Counted from the first letter of the stretch, positions 7,609-16,880 are shown. The stretch is 64,000 nucleotides of DNA from PALSA-505 sp036501145 (GCA_036501145.1 DASYAV010000164.1:1-64000); one strand, 5' to 3'. Notes: generated by a model from the letters alone, not told the origin. Translations and numbers: made by a program.

Positions 7609-8127
7609 TCAGTAGTAGCCGGTGGTGCCGTCGACGCGCTCGCGGAGCAGGTCGGCGTGGCCGTTGTGCCGCGCGTACTCCTCGATCATGTGGGTGACGA
7701 TCCAGCGCAGCGACCAGGGCTGCCCGGTGCGCTCGGACGTCTCCTTGCTGAGCACATCCAGGCTCGCCGCCTGCGCGAGCACCTGCCGCGACGCGGCGCA
7801 CTCCCGTTCGAAGGCACTGAACGTCTCCGCCGGGTCGGCCTGGTCGACGTCGTTGAAGTCCGCGTCCTCGTCGGCGGACCTGTCGTACAGATCGGGCACG
7901 CCGTCGCCGAGGAACACCGCCCGGAACCAGCCGCGCTCCACCTCCGCCATGTGCCGGACCAGCCCGAGCAGGGACAGGGTGGACGGCGGGGCCGCCCGCC
8001 GCCGGAGCTGCTCGGCCGTCAGGTCCGCACACTTCCAGATCAGGATCCCGCGGTGATGCTCCAGCCAGCCGGTCAGCAACTCCCGCTCGCCCGCGTTCTG
8101 CGCCGGTCGCGCCCGGTCCGTCGCCAT
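7609..8127 (-). CDS. DinB/DUF664 family protein (copy 1)
   Basis: 172 residues. The DinB-like four-helix signature is visible: LLTGWLEHHRGILIWKCADL, TLSLLGLVRHMAEVERGWFR and, near the end, IVTHMIEEYARHNGHADLLR. The three histidines (RHM, THM, RHNGHAD) are the usual divalent-metal ligands of this superfamily, which includes thiol-dependent S-transferases (mycothiol-dependent in actinobacteria). A second member with the same architecture lies at 59656-60174. The gene is alone between tetR and the ABC exporter. Confidence 0.85.
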   Translation of the reverse strand: MATDRARPAQNAGERELLTGWLEHHRGILIWKCADLTAEQLRRRAAPPSTLSLLGLVRHMAEVERGWFRAVFLGDGVPDLYDRSADEDADFNDVDQADPAETFSAFERECAASRQVLAQAASLDVLSKETSERTGQPWSLRWIVTHMIEEYARHNGHADLLRERVDGTTGYY

Positions 8128-8214
8128 GCGGTGACGATCTCACGGCAGGCCCAGCCGTACCACCGGTTTACCGCGCTGGGCTGCGCCGACACATCGCGCC
8201 GGCCGTGCGCTGGG

Positions 8215-10104
8215 CTACGCCGGCTGGGCCTGGCGGTGCCGGACGGTGCCGTCGGCCATGACGTCACCGCCGGTGCACCGCCACTCGATCTTGCCGCCTT
8301 CGAACTGCTCCTGGTACAGCGAGGCGTACACCCCGCCTTGGCGCAGCAGCGAGCGGTGGGTCCCGGATTCCACGACGCGCCCGCCGTCGACGACGTTGAT
8401 GATGTCCGCTTTGACGATGGTGGACAGCCGGTGGGCGATGGCGATGGTGGTGCGTGATCCCATGAGGCTGTCGAGGGCTTTCTGCACCTCGCGCTCGCTG
8501 GCCGTGTCCAGCGCCGAGGTCGCCTCGTCCAGGATCAGGATGCGCGGGTCGTGCAGCAGGACCCGCGCGATGGCCAGGCGCTGTTTCTCACCGCCGGACA
8601 GCCGGTACCCCCGCTCGCCCACGATCGTGTCGTAGCCGTCAGGGAACTCCATGATCCGGTCGTGGATATAGGCCGCCCGGGCGGCCCGTTCGACATCGGC
8701 CGCGGGCGCGTCGGGACGGCCGTAGCTGATATTGGCCAGGATGCTGTCGTGGAACAGGTAGCTCTCCTGGGTCACGAATCCGATGGCCGCGGCCAGCGAC
8801 GCCTGGCGGACGTTCCGCACGTCCGTGTCATCGATCTGCACCGAACCGCCGGTGACGTCGTACAGCCGCGGGATCAGGTAGCTGATGGTGGTCTTGCCGG
8901 CCCCGCTCGGCCCGACCAGCGCCACGAGCTGGCCGGGGCCGGCTTCGATGCTGACCCCCGCCAGCGCGTCCCCCGGCGCGCCTGAATAGCGGAAGTGCAC
9001 GTCCCGGAGCACCACCCGCCCGCCGCCGCTGGCCACCGGCAGATCCAGCGCGCCGGGGGCATCGACGATGTCGGGCACGACGTCGAGGTACTCGAAGATC
9101 CGGTCGAACAGGGCCAGCGAGGACCGCAGTTCCACCGAGACCTGCAGCAGCTGCCCGATCGGGAAGTACAGGCGGGTCTGCAGCGTGGTGAAGGCCACGA
9201 TGGTGCCCGCGGAGACGGCGGTGCCGTGCGCCAGCAGCAGGCCGGCGATCAGGTACACCGCGGCCGGGGTGATCGACAGGAACGACTGCACGATGGCGTA
9301 GAAGCCCTGGCCGATCATCTGCTGGCGGACTTCCAGGTCGGCCAGGCGCTGATTTTCCTCGTGGTAGCGGGTGGTGTCGCGTGCCTGGTTGCCGAAAGCC
9401 TTCGCCAGCAGCACCCCGGACACCGAGAGGGTCTCCTCGGACAGTGCGCTCATCGCCGCCAGCGACTCCTGGGTCGCCCGCGCCACCTGGCGGCGCCGCT
9501 CGCCGACCGCCCTGGTCAGCCAGAAGAACGCCGGAACGGTGATGAGCGCCACGATGGTCAGCTGCCAGCTGATGATGACCATGGCGACGACGGTGGACAC
9601 GAAGGTGACGACGTTGGCCAGGATGCTTGAGGCGGTGGTGGTGACCACCGACTGGACACCGCCCACGTCGTTGGCCAGCCGGGACTGGATCTCGCCGGTC
9701 TTGGTGCGGGTGAAGAAGGCGAGCGAGAGCGTCTGCAGGTGCGCGTAGAGCCGGTCCCGCAGGTCCCGCATGACCAGCTGGCCGACCCGGGTTGTCTGGT
9801 AGGTCTGCAGGATGCCGATGGCGCCGTTGACGATCGGGACCACGGCCATGATGGCGACCAGGATGACGAGCAGCCGGACGTTCGGGCCGCCGCGGACGAA
9901 CAGTGCCTTGTTGAAAACGGTCTGGATCAGCAGCGGGTTGATGATGCCGATCGTCGAGGTCAGCACGATCAGCCCGACGACGGCGGCCACCTGGCGCCGG
10001 TAGGGCCGGAACAACGGCACTATCCGGCGGACGGTGGCCCGGTTCGGGTGGGCCGGATCGGCCGGGTTCCCGCTGGGCGCAGATCGCGGTCCGGGGGTTG
10101 TCAC
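8215..10104 (-). CDS. ABC exporter, fused membrane and ATPase domains
   Basis: 629 residues from GTG 10104. An N-terminal ABC_membrane domain of six helices (about 35-320) contains the coupling region LRDRLYAHLQTLSLAFF. The nucleotide-binding domain has Walker A GPSGAGKTT, the Q-loop VTQESYLFHD, signature LSGGEKQRLAIARVLL, Walker B RILILDEATSALD and switch His AHRLS. This is a half-transporter that must dimerise; with no partner next door it is probably a homodimer. Such pumps export lipids, peptides or drugs. No peptidase C39 domain is present, so it is not an obvious lanthipeptide LanT. Confidence 0.93.
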   Translation of the reverse strand: MTTPGPRSAPSGNPADPAHPNRATVRRIVPLFRPYRRQVAAVVGLIVLTSTIGIINPLLIQTVFNKALFVRGGPNVRLLVILVAIMAVVPIVNGAIGILQTYQTTRVGQLVMRDLRDRLYAHLQTLSLAFFTRTKTGEIQSRLANDVGGVQSVVTTTASSILANVVTFVSTVVAMVIISWQLTIVALITVPAFFWLTRAVGERRRQVARATQESLAAMSALSEETLSVSGVLLAKAFGNQARDTTRYHEENQRLADLEVRQQMIGQGFYAIVQSFLSITPAAVYLIAGLLLAHGTAVSAGTIVAFTTLQTRLYFPIGQLLQVSVELRSSLALFDRIFEYLDVVPDIVDAPGALDLPVASGGGRVVLRDVHFRYSGAPGDALAGVSIEAGPGQLVALVGPSGAGKTTISYLIPRLYDVTGGSVQIDDTDVRNVRQASLAAAIGFVTQESYLFHDSILANISYGRPDAPAADVERAARAAYIHDRIMEFPDGYDTIVGERGYRLSGGEKQRLAIARVLLHDPRILILDEATSALDTASEREVQKALDSLMGSRTTIAIAHRLSTIVKADIINVVDGGRVVESGTHRSLLRQGGVYASLYQEQFEGGKIEWRCTGGDVMADGTVRHRQAQPA

Positions 10105-10313
10105 GGCACCCGCCGGCAGGCCGGCGGTGTGCCCGGCTCACGTCCGGCCCCTGCGCACATCTTCATACCCGGCCTCCTCCGCGACGCGATCCCCGGGCCG
10201 AGCCAGGGCCATGTGTCTGCTCCACCCACTCCCTATCATCGCCAGCGTGTCCGCTGGCGGTGACGCCGAGGATGATCCCAGGATGTTGACCCGGCCGTCC
10301 TGGCCGCCCTGGA

Positions 10314-10531
10314 TCACGTCCCGGGCAGGCGGCGGACCTCAAGTAGTTCGAGTCGGAGTGCTTCGATCCGGGGCAGCACGCCATGCAGCGCGGCTTGGTC
10401 GGCGATGCCTCGCAGCAGCGTGGCGTGGCCTTGTGTGTGGGCCTGGAGGGTGGGAACGCGCGCTGCATGGCGGCCCCCAGATGGCCACGGACACGAATCT
10501 CGTAGCCGGCCGGCGGCTGCTGGCTGGTCAT
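10314..10531 (-). pseudogene. Small conserved protein gene broken by a single-base frameshift
   Basis: From ATG 10531 the frame reads MTSQQPPAGYEIRVRGHLGA and continues AMQRAFP. After the CCC/ACCC run near 10448-10454 the sensible protein continues in another frame: TLQAHTQGHATLLRGIADQA, then ALHGVLPRIEALRLELLEV and RRLPGT with a stop at 10314-10316. Together they give about 72 residues of a small actinobacterial protein that I know as Y-E-I-R-V-R-G-H-L ... DQAALHGVL ... LELLEVRRLPG. One cytosine appears to be missing. The start lies four bases past the stop of the MFS gene, so the two form an operon. This is either a real mutation or a sequencing error. Confidence 0.7.
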
Positions 10532-10535
10532 CGGC

Positions 10536-11849
10536 TCACCGCTTGCTGCGGGTGGCGGTCGTTGTCGTCCTGGCCAGGGAGTAAACGCACAAGATGGCGA
10601 GAAGCAGCGCGAAGGCGAGCACGGCCGGAAAGGTTCCGGTGACCCCGGACAGCAGCCCGACGCCGACCACGGGGATGATCAGCCCGGCATAGCAGGCGAC
10701 GAAGAACGTGGATACGACGTGGCCGCGCCGCTCGGGTGGGGCCAGGTGGCTGGCGGTGGCCAGGCTGCCCAGGAAGATCGCGCCGGCCGCGACTCCGCCG
10801 GCGGCCGTCCCCGCTAGGAACAGGCCCATCGCTGCCTGGGCCAGGGCGGTGAGAATGAGGGCCAGCGAGGCCAGGAACAGGCCCAGGCCCGCCAGCACGA
10901 CCCGGCGGCTGGGGAACCTGGACACCGCGACCTGGGTGATGGTCCCCACCGCGAACATGCAGAAAACCACCGCGCCCTGGACGGCGTGGCTGCCCTGGTG
11001 CAGCACGCCGCCGAGGAAGCCGGGCACCAGGGAACTGAACAGCCCGAGCAGGGCGAAGGCGGCGAAGGCGGCCACGGCGGCGGCGATGAACTGGCCCCGC
11101 CCCCGCTCGGGGATGCCCAGGCCGGCGAAACGCAGGGCGGGCCGATGCCGCCGGCTGACCGTTTCGGGGATGAACATCAGGCAGCCGCCCGCGGCGGCCA
11201 GCACGGCCAGGTATGCCTCGAACACCAAGGTGGTGGGATGCGGGGCGTACTGGGCGAACAGTCCGGCGATGAGGGGGCCCAGGCCGAGGCCGCCCATGTT
11301 CGCGGCGGTGGCCACCAGCGAGGCCCGGCGGCCGGCGGTGGCCGGGACCAGTTCGGTCAGTGCGGCCGTGGCCGTGCCGGTCATCAGCCCGGCCCCGAGC
11401 CCGGACAGGACCCGTCCGGCCAGCAGCGCCCACTCGTTGGGAGCGAGGATGAACGCGACCGTGCTCAGCGCGGCGGCGACGAGGGCGACGGCCAGCACCG
11501 GCTTGCGTCCGGCCTGATCGGACGACCGCCCGGCCAGCAGCAAGGCCGCCAGCACCGCGGCGGCGTAGACGGCGAAGATCATCGTCACCATGGCCGCGGA
11601 GAAATGCCACCGCGCCTGGTAGATCACATACAGCGGGGTCGGCAAGGTGGTGCCGAACATGGTGGCGGCGAACACGAACGCCAGCAGCCAGAATGCGATC
11701 CGGTGGCGGCTGGGTCGGCTGCTGAGCTGGCTCGCCTGCGCTTCGCCGGGCCGGTCAGCCCCGTCCGGGCCGGGTGTGTGGCCGCGAGCATCGGGCGTTG
11801 CCGTGGTCTGCGGCCACTCCCGGCGGGAATCAGCGACAGTAGGGCTCAT
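10536..11849 (-). CDS. MFS drug/metabolite efflux transporter
   Basis: 437 residues from ATG 11849 (AAGGAG nine bases upstream; the longer frame to 11894 lacks a site and would run into the operator). It has 12 predicted helices, with the MFS loop 2-3 motif LLAGRSSDQAGRKPVLAVAL and the helix-5 stretch LSGLGAGLMTGTATAALTEL, as in antiporters. Its promoter carries the two-dyad operator 11891-11936, identical in its core to that of the aldo/keto reductase gene. It is therefore probably controlled by the adjacent LAL regulator. The frameshifted small gene is downstream in the same unit. Confidence 0.9.
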   Translation of the reverse strand: MSPTVADSRREWPQTTATPDARGHTPGPDGADRPGEAQASQLSSRPSRHRIAFWLLAFVFAATMFGTTLPTPLYVIYQARWHFSAAMVTMIFAVYAAAVLAALLLAGRSSDQAGRKPVLAVALVAAALSTVAFILAPNEWALLAGRVLSGLGAGLMTGTATAALTELVPATAGRRASLVATAANMGGLGLGPLIAGLFAQYAPHPTTLVFEAYLAVLAAAGGCLMFIPETVSRRHRPALRFAGLGIPERGRGQFIAAAVAAFAAFALLGLFSSLVPGFLGGVLHQGSHAVQGAVVFCMFAVGTITQVAVSRFPSRRVVLAGLGLFLASLALILTALAQAAMGLFLAGTAAGGVAAGAIFLGSLATASHLAPPERRGHVVSTFFVACYAGLIIPVVGVGLLSGVTGTFPAVLAFALLLAILCVYSLARTTTTATRSKR

Positions 11850-11890
11850 GGGTTTCCGCTCCTTCCGTTTCCGTTGGCTGCCAGCAAGCC

Positions 11891-11936
11891 TCACGCCCGG
11901 CCGGGTGACCGGGCGTCACACGGCCGGGTGATTCGC
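11891..11936. promoter_or_regulatory. Two-dyad operator, MFS side
   Basis: Read toward the MFS gene, this region has TCACCCGGCCGTGTGA (11931-11916), seven bases, then a TCAC-N10-GTGA dyad (11908-11891). The 25 bases 11912-11936 recur exactly, in reverse orientation, at 14754-14778, where the same order and spacing of dyads is found. The site lies 41 bases before the MFS start and within the divergent promoter region of the LAL regulator gene. Confidence 0.8.
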
Positions 11937-12031
11937 GCCCACGGATCACCCGCCAGACGCGGCCTGAAGGCCAGGGACCGCCGGTCCCGCAGGGCGAGGA
12001 CGTAGGGTAAAGGCCTGGCGAGGAGGGCGCC

Positions 12032-14722
12032 GTGGGGTCCAGCGACCGGTCCGCGACGGACGGCCTGCTCGCCGCTCCTGCCGTCCGGGACGGGGTCGTC
12101 TGCCGCGGCGTGCTCTTCGATCGGCTCGCCGGGGCCGGGCGGGTGACGGAGGTCTCGGCGCCTCCCGGTAGCGGGAAGACGGTCCTGCTGCGTTCCTGGA
12201 TCGGCGCCGCGGGCCTGGCCGAACGGGCCGCGTGGGTGCTGGTGCAGGGCGAGGATCGCGACCCGCAGCGGTTCTGGCTGTCGGTGTTCGGCGCCTTGCG
12301 GGCCACCGCGGCCGGGGCGAAGCTGGTGCGGCCGCTGACGGCCGCCCCGGGCCTGGACGGGTGGGACGTCGTCGAACGGTTGCTTGAAGATCTTAGCGGT
12401 CTGGCGGACCAGACCTGGCTGGTGATCGACGACGTGCACGAGCTGCGTCCGGCCGAGACACTGCGTCAGCTGGAGTTGCTGGTGATGCGGGCTCCGCCGA
12501 TGTTGCGGTTCGTGCTGGCCACCCGGCACGATCTGCGGCTGGGCCTGCACCGGCTGCGGCTGGAGGGGGAGCTGACCGAGATCCGCGCGGCCGATCTGTG
12601 CTTCACCCAGGCCGAGGCGCGGGCGCTGTTCGAGACGGCCGGGGTTTCGCTGTCCGGCTCGGCCCTGGCACAGCTGTATGACCGGACCGAGGGCTGGGCG
12701 GCGGGACTGCGGCTGGCGGCGCTGTCGCTGACCGGGCATCCCGATCCGGACCGGTTCGCGGCCGAGTTCTCTGGCAGCGAGCGCACCGTGGCGGAGTACC
12801 TGCTGGCCGAGGTGCTGGATCGCCAGCCCGAGCCGGTTCGGCGGCTGCTGCTGCGGACCTCGGTCCTGGACCGGGTGAATGGTGAGCTCGCCGACCTGCT
12901 GACCGGCGGCACCGGCAGCGAGCGGGTCCTGCAGGAGCTGGAGCAGGCCAACGTGTTCGTGGCCTCGCTGGATGCCCGGCGGGCCTGGTTCCGCTACCAC
13001 CAGCTGCTGGCCGACCTGCTGCAGCTGGAGTTGCGTGGCAGCGTGCCAGGCGAGCTGCCCACGCTGCACCGTGCCGCGGCGGGGTGGTACGCCGAGCATG
13101 GGTTCGCGGTCGAGGCGGTCCGCCACGCCCAGGCCGCAGAAGACTGGGCGCTGGCCGCGCGTCTGCTGGCGGACAACTGGGTCGGCCTCGGCCTCAATGG
13201 GCTGGGCGCCACCGCGCACGACCTGCTGGCCGGGTTCCCAGCCGGCGTGATAGCGGCCGATGCGGAGCTGGCCGCGCGCAAGGCCGGGGCCGAGCTGGGC
13301 CGAGGGTCGTTGGAGAAGGCCGAACGGCACGCGGTTCTCGCGGCCCGGGGGGTGGATTCGGTACCGCCGGAGCGGCGCGGGCGTGCGCAGGTGGTACTGG
13401 CCGTCGTGCGGATGCGGCTGGCCCGTCAGCGCGGGGATCTCGCGGCGGTGGCCGAGGAGGCACAGCCGTTGCTGGCCCCGGCCGGGGCCGCTGACTCGGC
13501 GCGGCTGGGGCTGGGCGAGGACCTGCGCGCGCTGGCGCTGATCAACCTCGGCATCGCCGAGGTCTGGACCGGCCGGTTCGACGACGCGGACCGGCACCTT
13601 GAGCAGGGTGTCGCGCTGGCGCACCGGATCGGGCGACCCTATCTGGAGGTCACCGGCCTGGCACACTGGTCGCAGCTGGTGAGCTGGTGGTCCTTCCCGC
13701 TGGGGGCGCAGCGGAGCACGCAGGCGATCGAGCTGGCCGGGCAGCATGGCTGGGCTGATGAGCCGGTTGCCGGCGTGGCTCATCTGTCGCTGGGCATGGC
13801 GATGGTCGCCCAGGGCCGTCTCGCAGCGGGAGAACACTCGCTCCTGCAGGCTGAGCGCACGCTTCGGGCCGAGGCCGCGCCAGCACCCGGGATGCGGCTC
13901 CGCCACGCCCGGGGGCTGCTGGAGTTCCTCAACGGCCGTCCCGCGGACGCGCTGGACGCGTTCCGGGCGGCCGAGCGGCTGGCCGGGCTGCTGGTTACCG
14001 AGCACACGCTCGCCCGGCGGCTGCGTTCACACGTGCTGCAGACGCTGGTGCGGATGGGCGAAACGAAGCGCGCCGAACAGGCACTCGCCGGGATGGCCGG
14101 GCCGGAGCGCGACAGCGCAGAGCTGCGCAACGCCATCGCCACGCTGCGGCTCGCCCAGAACGACCCGAAGGCGGCGGTGGCTGCGCTCGCGCCTGTCATC
14201 GACGGCTCCGCCGCGCTCGTGCACGCGCACCTGTGGGAGGTTCAGGCCTGGCTGCTCGAGGCGATCGCGCGGGACGCGCTGCGCGAAGTAGCCGCGGCCA
14301 GGCGTGCCCTGGAGCATGCCCTCGACCTCGCCCAGCCTGAGGATCTGCTCTTCCCCTTCCTGTTCGATCCCGCACCCGGGCTGCTCGAGCGCCACCGCAG
14401 GCTGGGCACCGGTCACGCGGCTTTCATCTCCGGCATCCTCGACGCGCTGGCCGGCCGAGAGCGCGCGGCCTCGCCAGGCAGCGAACGTGCAGCGGACAGC
14501 GGCTTGCGCGAGCCGCTCAGCCACAGCGAGGTCCGCGTCCTGCGTTACCTGCCGACCAAGCTGTCAGCTCCGGAGATCGCCGACCAGCTCTACGTGTCGG
14601 TGAACACCGTCAAGACCCACATGCGCCACCTGTACGACAAGCTCGGCGCGCACCGCCGCCACGAGGCCGTGGAGCGCGCCCGCGCCCTCGGCCTGCTGGC
14701 GCCCCCGCCGCGACGGCGCTGA
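12032..14722 (+). CDS. LAL-type LuxR regulator with STAND ATPase (MalT-like)
   Basis: 896 residues from GTG 12032 (AGGAGG six bases upstream). Walker A is at 43-50 (APPGSGKT) and Walker B near 130 (TWLVIDDVHEL). The centre is a long helical, TPR-like sensor region, and the C-terminus is a LuxR helix-turn-helix (HSEVRVLRYLPTKLSAPEIA, then VNTVKTHMRHLYDKLG). MalT-like proteins switch to an ATP-bound oligomer upon inducer binding. The gene lies between two transcription units, MFS and aldo/keto reductase, whose promoters share an operator, so it is the natural candidate to bind there. The inducer is unknown. Confidence 0.92.
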   Translation: MGSSDRSATDGLLAAPAVRDGVVCRGVLFDRLAGAGRVTEVSAPPGSGKTVLLRSWIGAAGLAERAAWVLVQGEDRDPQRFWLSVFGALRATAAGAKLVRPLTAAPGLDGWDVVERLLEDLSGLADQTWLVIDDVHELRPAETLRQLELLVMRAPPMLRFVLATRHDLRLGLHRLRLEGELTEIRAADLCFTQAEARALFETAGVSLSGSALAQLYDRTEGWAAGLRLAALSLTGHPDPDRFAAEFSGSERTVAEYLLAEVLDRQPEPVRRLLLRTSVLDRVNGELADLLTGGTGSERVLQELEQANVFVASLDARRAWFRYHQLLADLLQLELRGSVPGELPTLHRAAAGWYAEHGFAVEAVRHAQAAEDWALAARLLADNWVGLGLNGLGATAHDLLAGFPAGVIAADAELAARKAGAELGRGSLEKAERHAVLAARGVDSVPPERRGRAQVVLAVVRMRLARQRGDLAAVAEEAQPLLAPAGAADSARLGLGEDLRALALINLGIAEVWTGRFDDADRHLEQGVALAHRIGRPYLEVTGLAHWSQLVSWWSFPLGAQRSTQAIELAGQHGWADEPVAGVAHLSLGMAMVAQGRLAAGEHSLLQAERTLRAEAAPAPGMRLRHARGLLEFLNGRPADALDAFRAAERLAGLLVTEHTLARRLRSHVLQTLVRMGETKRAEQALAGMAGPERDSAELRNAIATLRLAQNDPKAAVAALAPVIDGSAALVHAHLWEVQAWLLEAIARDALREVAAARRALEHALDLAQPEDLLFPFLFDPAPGLLERHRRLGTGHAAFISGILDALAGRERAASPGSERAADSGLREPLSHSEVRVLRYLPTKLSAPEIADQLYVSVNTVKTHMRHLYDKLGAHRRHEAVERARALGLLAPPPRRR

Positions 14723-14753
14723 CCAGGTGCACCGCCAGAGGCCATCGCCCGGT

Positions 14754-14799
14754 GCGAATCACCCGGCCGTGTGACGCCAGCTCACCCTGCCCAGGGTGA
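14754..14799. promoter_or_regulatory. Two-dyad operator, aldo/keto reductase side
   Basis: TCACCCGGCCGTGTGA (14759-14774), seven bases, then the perfect palindrome TCACCCTG-CC-CAGGGTGA (14782-14799). The 25 bases 14754-14778 are an exact reverse-complement match of 11912-11936. The last base is 63 before the reductase start. The conserved core TCACnCGGCCGnGTGA is itself a palindrome with one mismatched pair. Confidence 0.8.
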
Positions 14800-14862
14800 C
14801 CCTTGCTGATGTCACCGACTCGGTGGCGGCGCCTACTGATCATCAACGACTAGGAGAACGCC

Positions 14863-15873
14863 ATGAGCACCTCATTGCCCACCAGCAGGCTGGGCTGGAC
14901 CGACATGCACATCACCCGGGTCGGCTTCGGCGCCTGGGCCATCGGCGGAGGCGGCTGGGCCTACGCGTGGGGCGGCCAGGACGACACCGAGTCCATCGCC
15001 GCCATCCGCCACGCCGTCGAGTCCGGCATCAACTGGATCGACACCGCCGCGGTCTACGGGCTGGGTCATTCCGAGGAGATGGTGGCGGTCGCGCTGGCCG
15101 GGATCCCGGAGGCGGACCGGCCCTACATTTTCACCAAGGGTGGGCTGGTCTGGAACCCGTCTGACCGGGCCGCGGCGCCCCGGCGGGCCGGTGCCCCGGC
15201 GAGCTTGCGGGCCGAAGTCGAGGCCTCGCTGTGCCGTTTGGATGTGGAGCGGATCGACCTCTACCAGATGCACTGGCCCGCGCAGGACGGCACCCCGGTG
15301 GAGGAGTACTGGCAGGTCTTCCAGGAGCTCAAGCGGGAGGGCAAGATCCGCGCAGCGGGACTGTCCAACCACGACATCTGGCAGCTGGAGACGGCCGAGG
15401 AAATCGGCAACGTGGACGCGATCCAGCCGCCGTTCAACCTGATCCACCGCGACGCCGCCGATGATGTGCTGCTGTGGGCCAGCGAGCACGAGGCCGGAGC
15501 GATCGTCTACAGCCCGATGGCCTCGGGCCTGCTGTCCGGGGCGTTCACCGCCGGACGGGCGGCCAGCCTGCCCGCCGGAGACTGGCGGGCCAGCCACCCC
15601 GACTTCACCAAGCCGGCCCTGCGGGCCAACCTGGCCCTAGCCGACGCCCTGCGGCCGGTCGCCGCACGCCACGACGTCACCCCGGGTGCCGTGGCCGTCG
15701 CCTGGACCCTCTCGTTCCCGGGCGTGACCGGGGCCATCGTGGGCGCCCGGCGGCCCGGGCAGGTTGACGGCTGGCTGCTCGCGGCAATCCTGGAACTGAA
15801 GGAAGACGACCTCGCCGATATTGCCGCCGCCATCCACGCGACCGGCGCCGGCACCGGCCCGGCAACCCGCTGA
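14863..15873 (+). CDS. Aldo/keto reductase
   Basis: 336 residues with AGGAGAACGCC before the ATG. The (beta/alpha)8 AKR fold is evident: GFGAWAIGGGGW near the N-terminus, catalytic Asp and Tyr in NWIDTAAVYGLGHSEE, catalytic Lys in FTKGG and His in YQMHWPAQ. The C-terminal NADPH-binding loop is GAIVGARRPGQVDG. These enzymes reduce aldehydes or ketones with NADPH. The gene follows the LAL regulator and is preceded by the shared operator. The beta-hydroxyacid dehydrogenase gene follows 36 bases later, suggesting a small inducible pathway for a carbonyl compound. Confidence 0.93.
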   Translation: MSTSLPTSRLGWTDMHITRVGFGAWAIGGGGWAYAWGGQDDTESIAAIRHAVESGINWIDTAAVYGLGHSEEMVAVALAGIPEADRPYIFTKGGLVWNPSDRAAAPRRAGAPASLRAEVEASLCRLDVERIDLYQMHWPAQDGTPVEEYWQVFQELKREGKIRAAGLSNHDIWQLETAEEIGNVDAIQPPFNLIHRDAADDVLLWASEHEAGAIVYSPMASGLLSGAFTAGRAASLPAGDWRASHPDFTKPALRANLALADALRPVAARHDVTPGAVAVAWTLSFPGVTGAIVGARRPGQVDGWLLAAILELKEDDLADIAAAIHATGAGTGPATR

Positions 15874-15909
15874 CAGGCCGGCCGACTAGCAGAGATTGGA
15901 CTGAGAACG

Positions 15910-16800
15910 ATGAGTAGTCATGTGGATGCCGCCGTCCTGGGCACTGGCATCATGGGCTCGGCCATGGCCCGCAACCTGGTCGCGGCCGGGCTGCGCACGA
16001 CGGTGTGGGACCGGTCAGCACGGGCCACCGCGCCCCTGGCCGGCTTGGGAGCGGCGGTGGCGGCGACCCCGGGGGAAGCGGTCCGGGATGCCCGGGTAGT
16101 GATCACCATGCTGCCTGCCGCCGACGCCGTCGAATCGGTCATGTTCACCAGCGGGGCCGCGCAGACGCTGGCCCGCGGTGCGGTGTGGGCGCAAATGGGC
16201 ACGATCGGCGTCACGGCCACCACCGGGTTCGCCGGCCGGCTAGGCGAGCTGCGGCCGGATGCGCTGTTCGTGGACGCCCCCGTGTCGGGCAGCAAGGGCC
16301 CGGCCGAGGCCGGCCAGCTGCTCATCCTGGCGTCCGGCCCGCCAGCGGCGCAGGCGGCCGTCGGCCCGGTGTTCTCGGTGATCGGCCGCAAGACCGTCTG
16401 GCTGGGTGAGGCCGGGCAGGGCAGCCGGATGAAGCTCGCCGTCAACGCCTACATGTCGGTGCTGATCGAGGGTGTCGCCGAGGCACTGGAGCTGGCCGGC
16501 CGGATGGGTCTTGACGCGGCCGCGCTGGCGGAGGCGATCGAAGGCGGGCCGCTGGATGCGCCGATCGCCGACGCCAAGCTGCACAAGATGCACAGCGGCG
16601 ATTTCGCGCCGGAGTTCCCGCTGGAGTGGGCGCTCAAGGACGTCGACCTGGCGATAGCGGAGGCCGATGGCGACCGGCTGCCGCTTCTAGAGGAGCTGTC
16701 CCGCCAGTGGGCCGTGGCGGTCGCGGCGGGCCATGGCCGGGAAGACGTCAGCGCCGCCCGGCTGGCGCTGGGCCGCGGAACCACCACCCAGCGGACCTGA
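15910..16800 (+). CDS. NAD(P)-dependent beta-hydroxyacid dehydrogenase (3-hydroxyisobutyrate dehydrogenase type)
   Basis: 296 residues. The Rossmann motif VLGTGIMGSAMARNLVAAGL opens the protein, followed by the substrate-binding DAPVSGSKGPAEAG and the catalytic Lys region GQGSRMKLAVNAYM. The C-terminal helical domain (FPLEWALKDVDLAIAEAD) is also typical. It oxidises a beta-hydroxy acid or reduces a semialdehyde. It very likely shares a transcript with the upstream aldo/keto reductase. Substrate choice cannot be read from sequence. Confidence 0.9.
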   Translation: MSSHVDAAVLGTGIMGSAMARNLVAAGLRTTVWDRSARATAPLAGLGAAVAATPGEAVRDARVVITMLPAADAVESVMFTSGAAQTLARGAVWAQMGTIGVTATTGFAGRLGELRPDALFVDAPVSGSKGPAEAGQLLILASGPPAAQAAVGPVFSVIGRKTVWLGEAGQGSRMKLAVNAYMSVLIEGVAEALELAGRMGLDAAALAEAIEGGPLDAPIADAKLHKMHSGDFAPEFPLEWALKDVDLAIAEADGDRLPLLEELSRQWAVAVAAGHGREDVSAARLALGRGTTTQRT

Positions 16801-16880
16801 CGGGAAGCGCAGCTTAACTCATCCCGGCGGGTCCGGAGGTCATTCGATGGCGGTTGCCTCGCTGATGACCGGCACCAGAA

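Noticed and set aside
8215..10104. ABC exporter considered as the transporter for the lanthipeptide
   Set aside because: It is 40 kb away and lacks the C39 peptidase domain of double-glycine-cleaving LanT proteins.
11891..14005. 704-codon frame antisense to the LAL regulator
   Set aside because: Gln/Arg/Pro-rich with no motifs, fully covered by the well-supported ATPase/LuxR gene.
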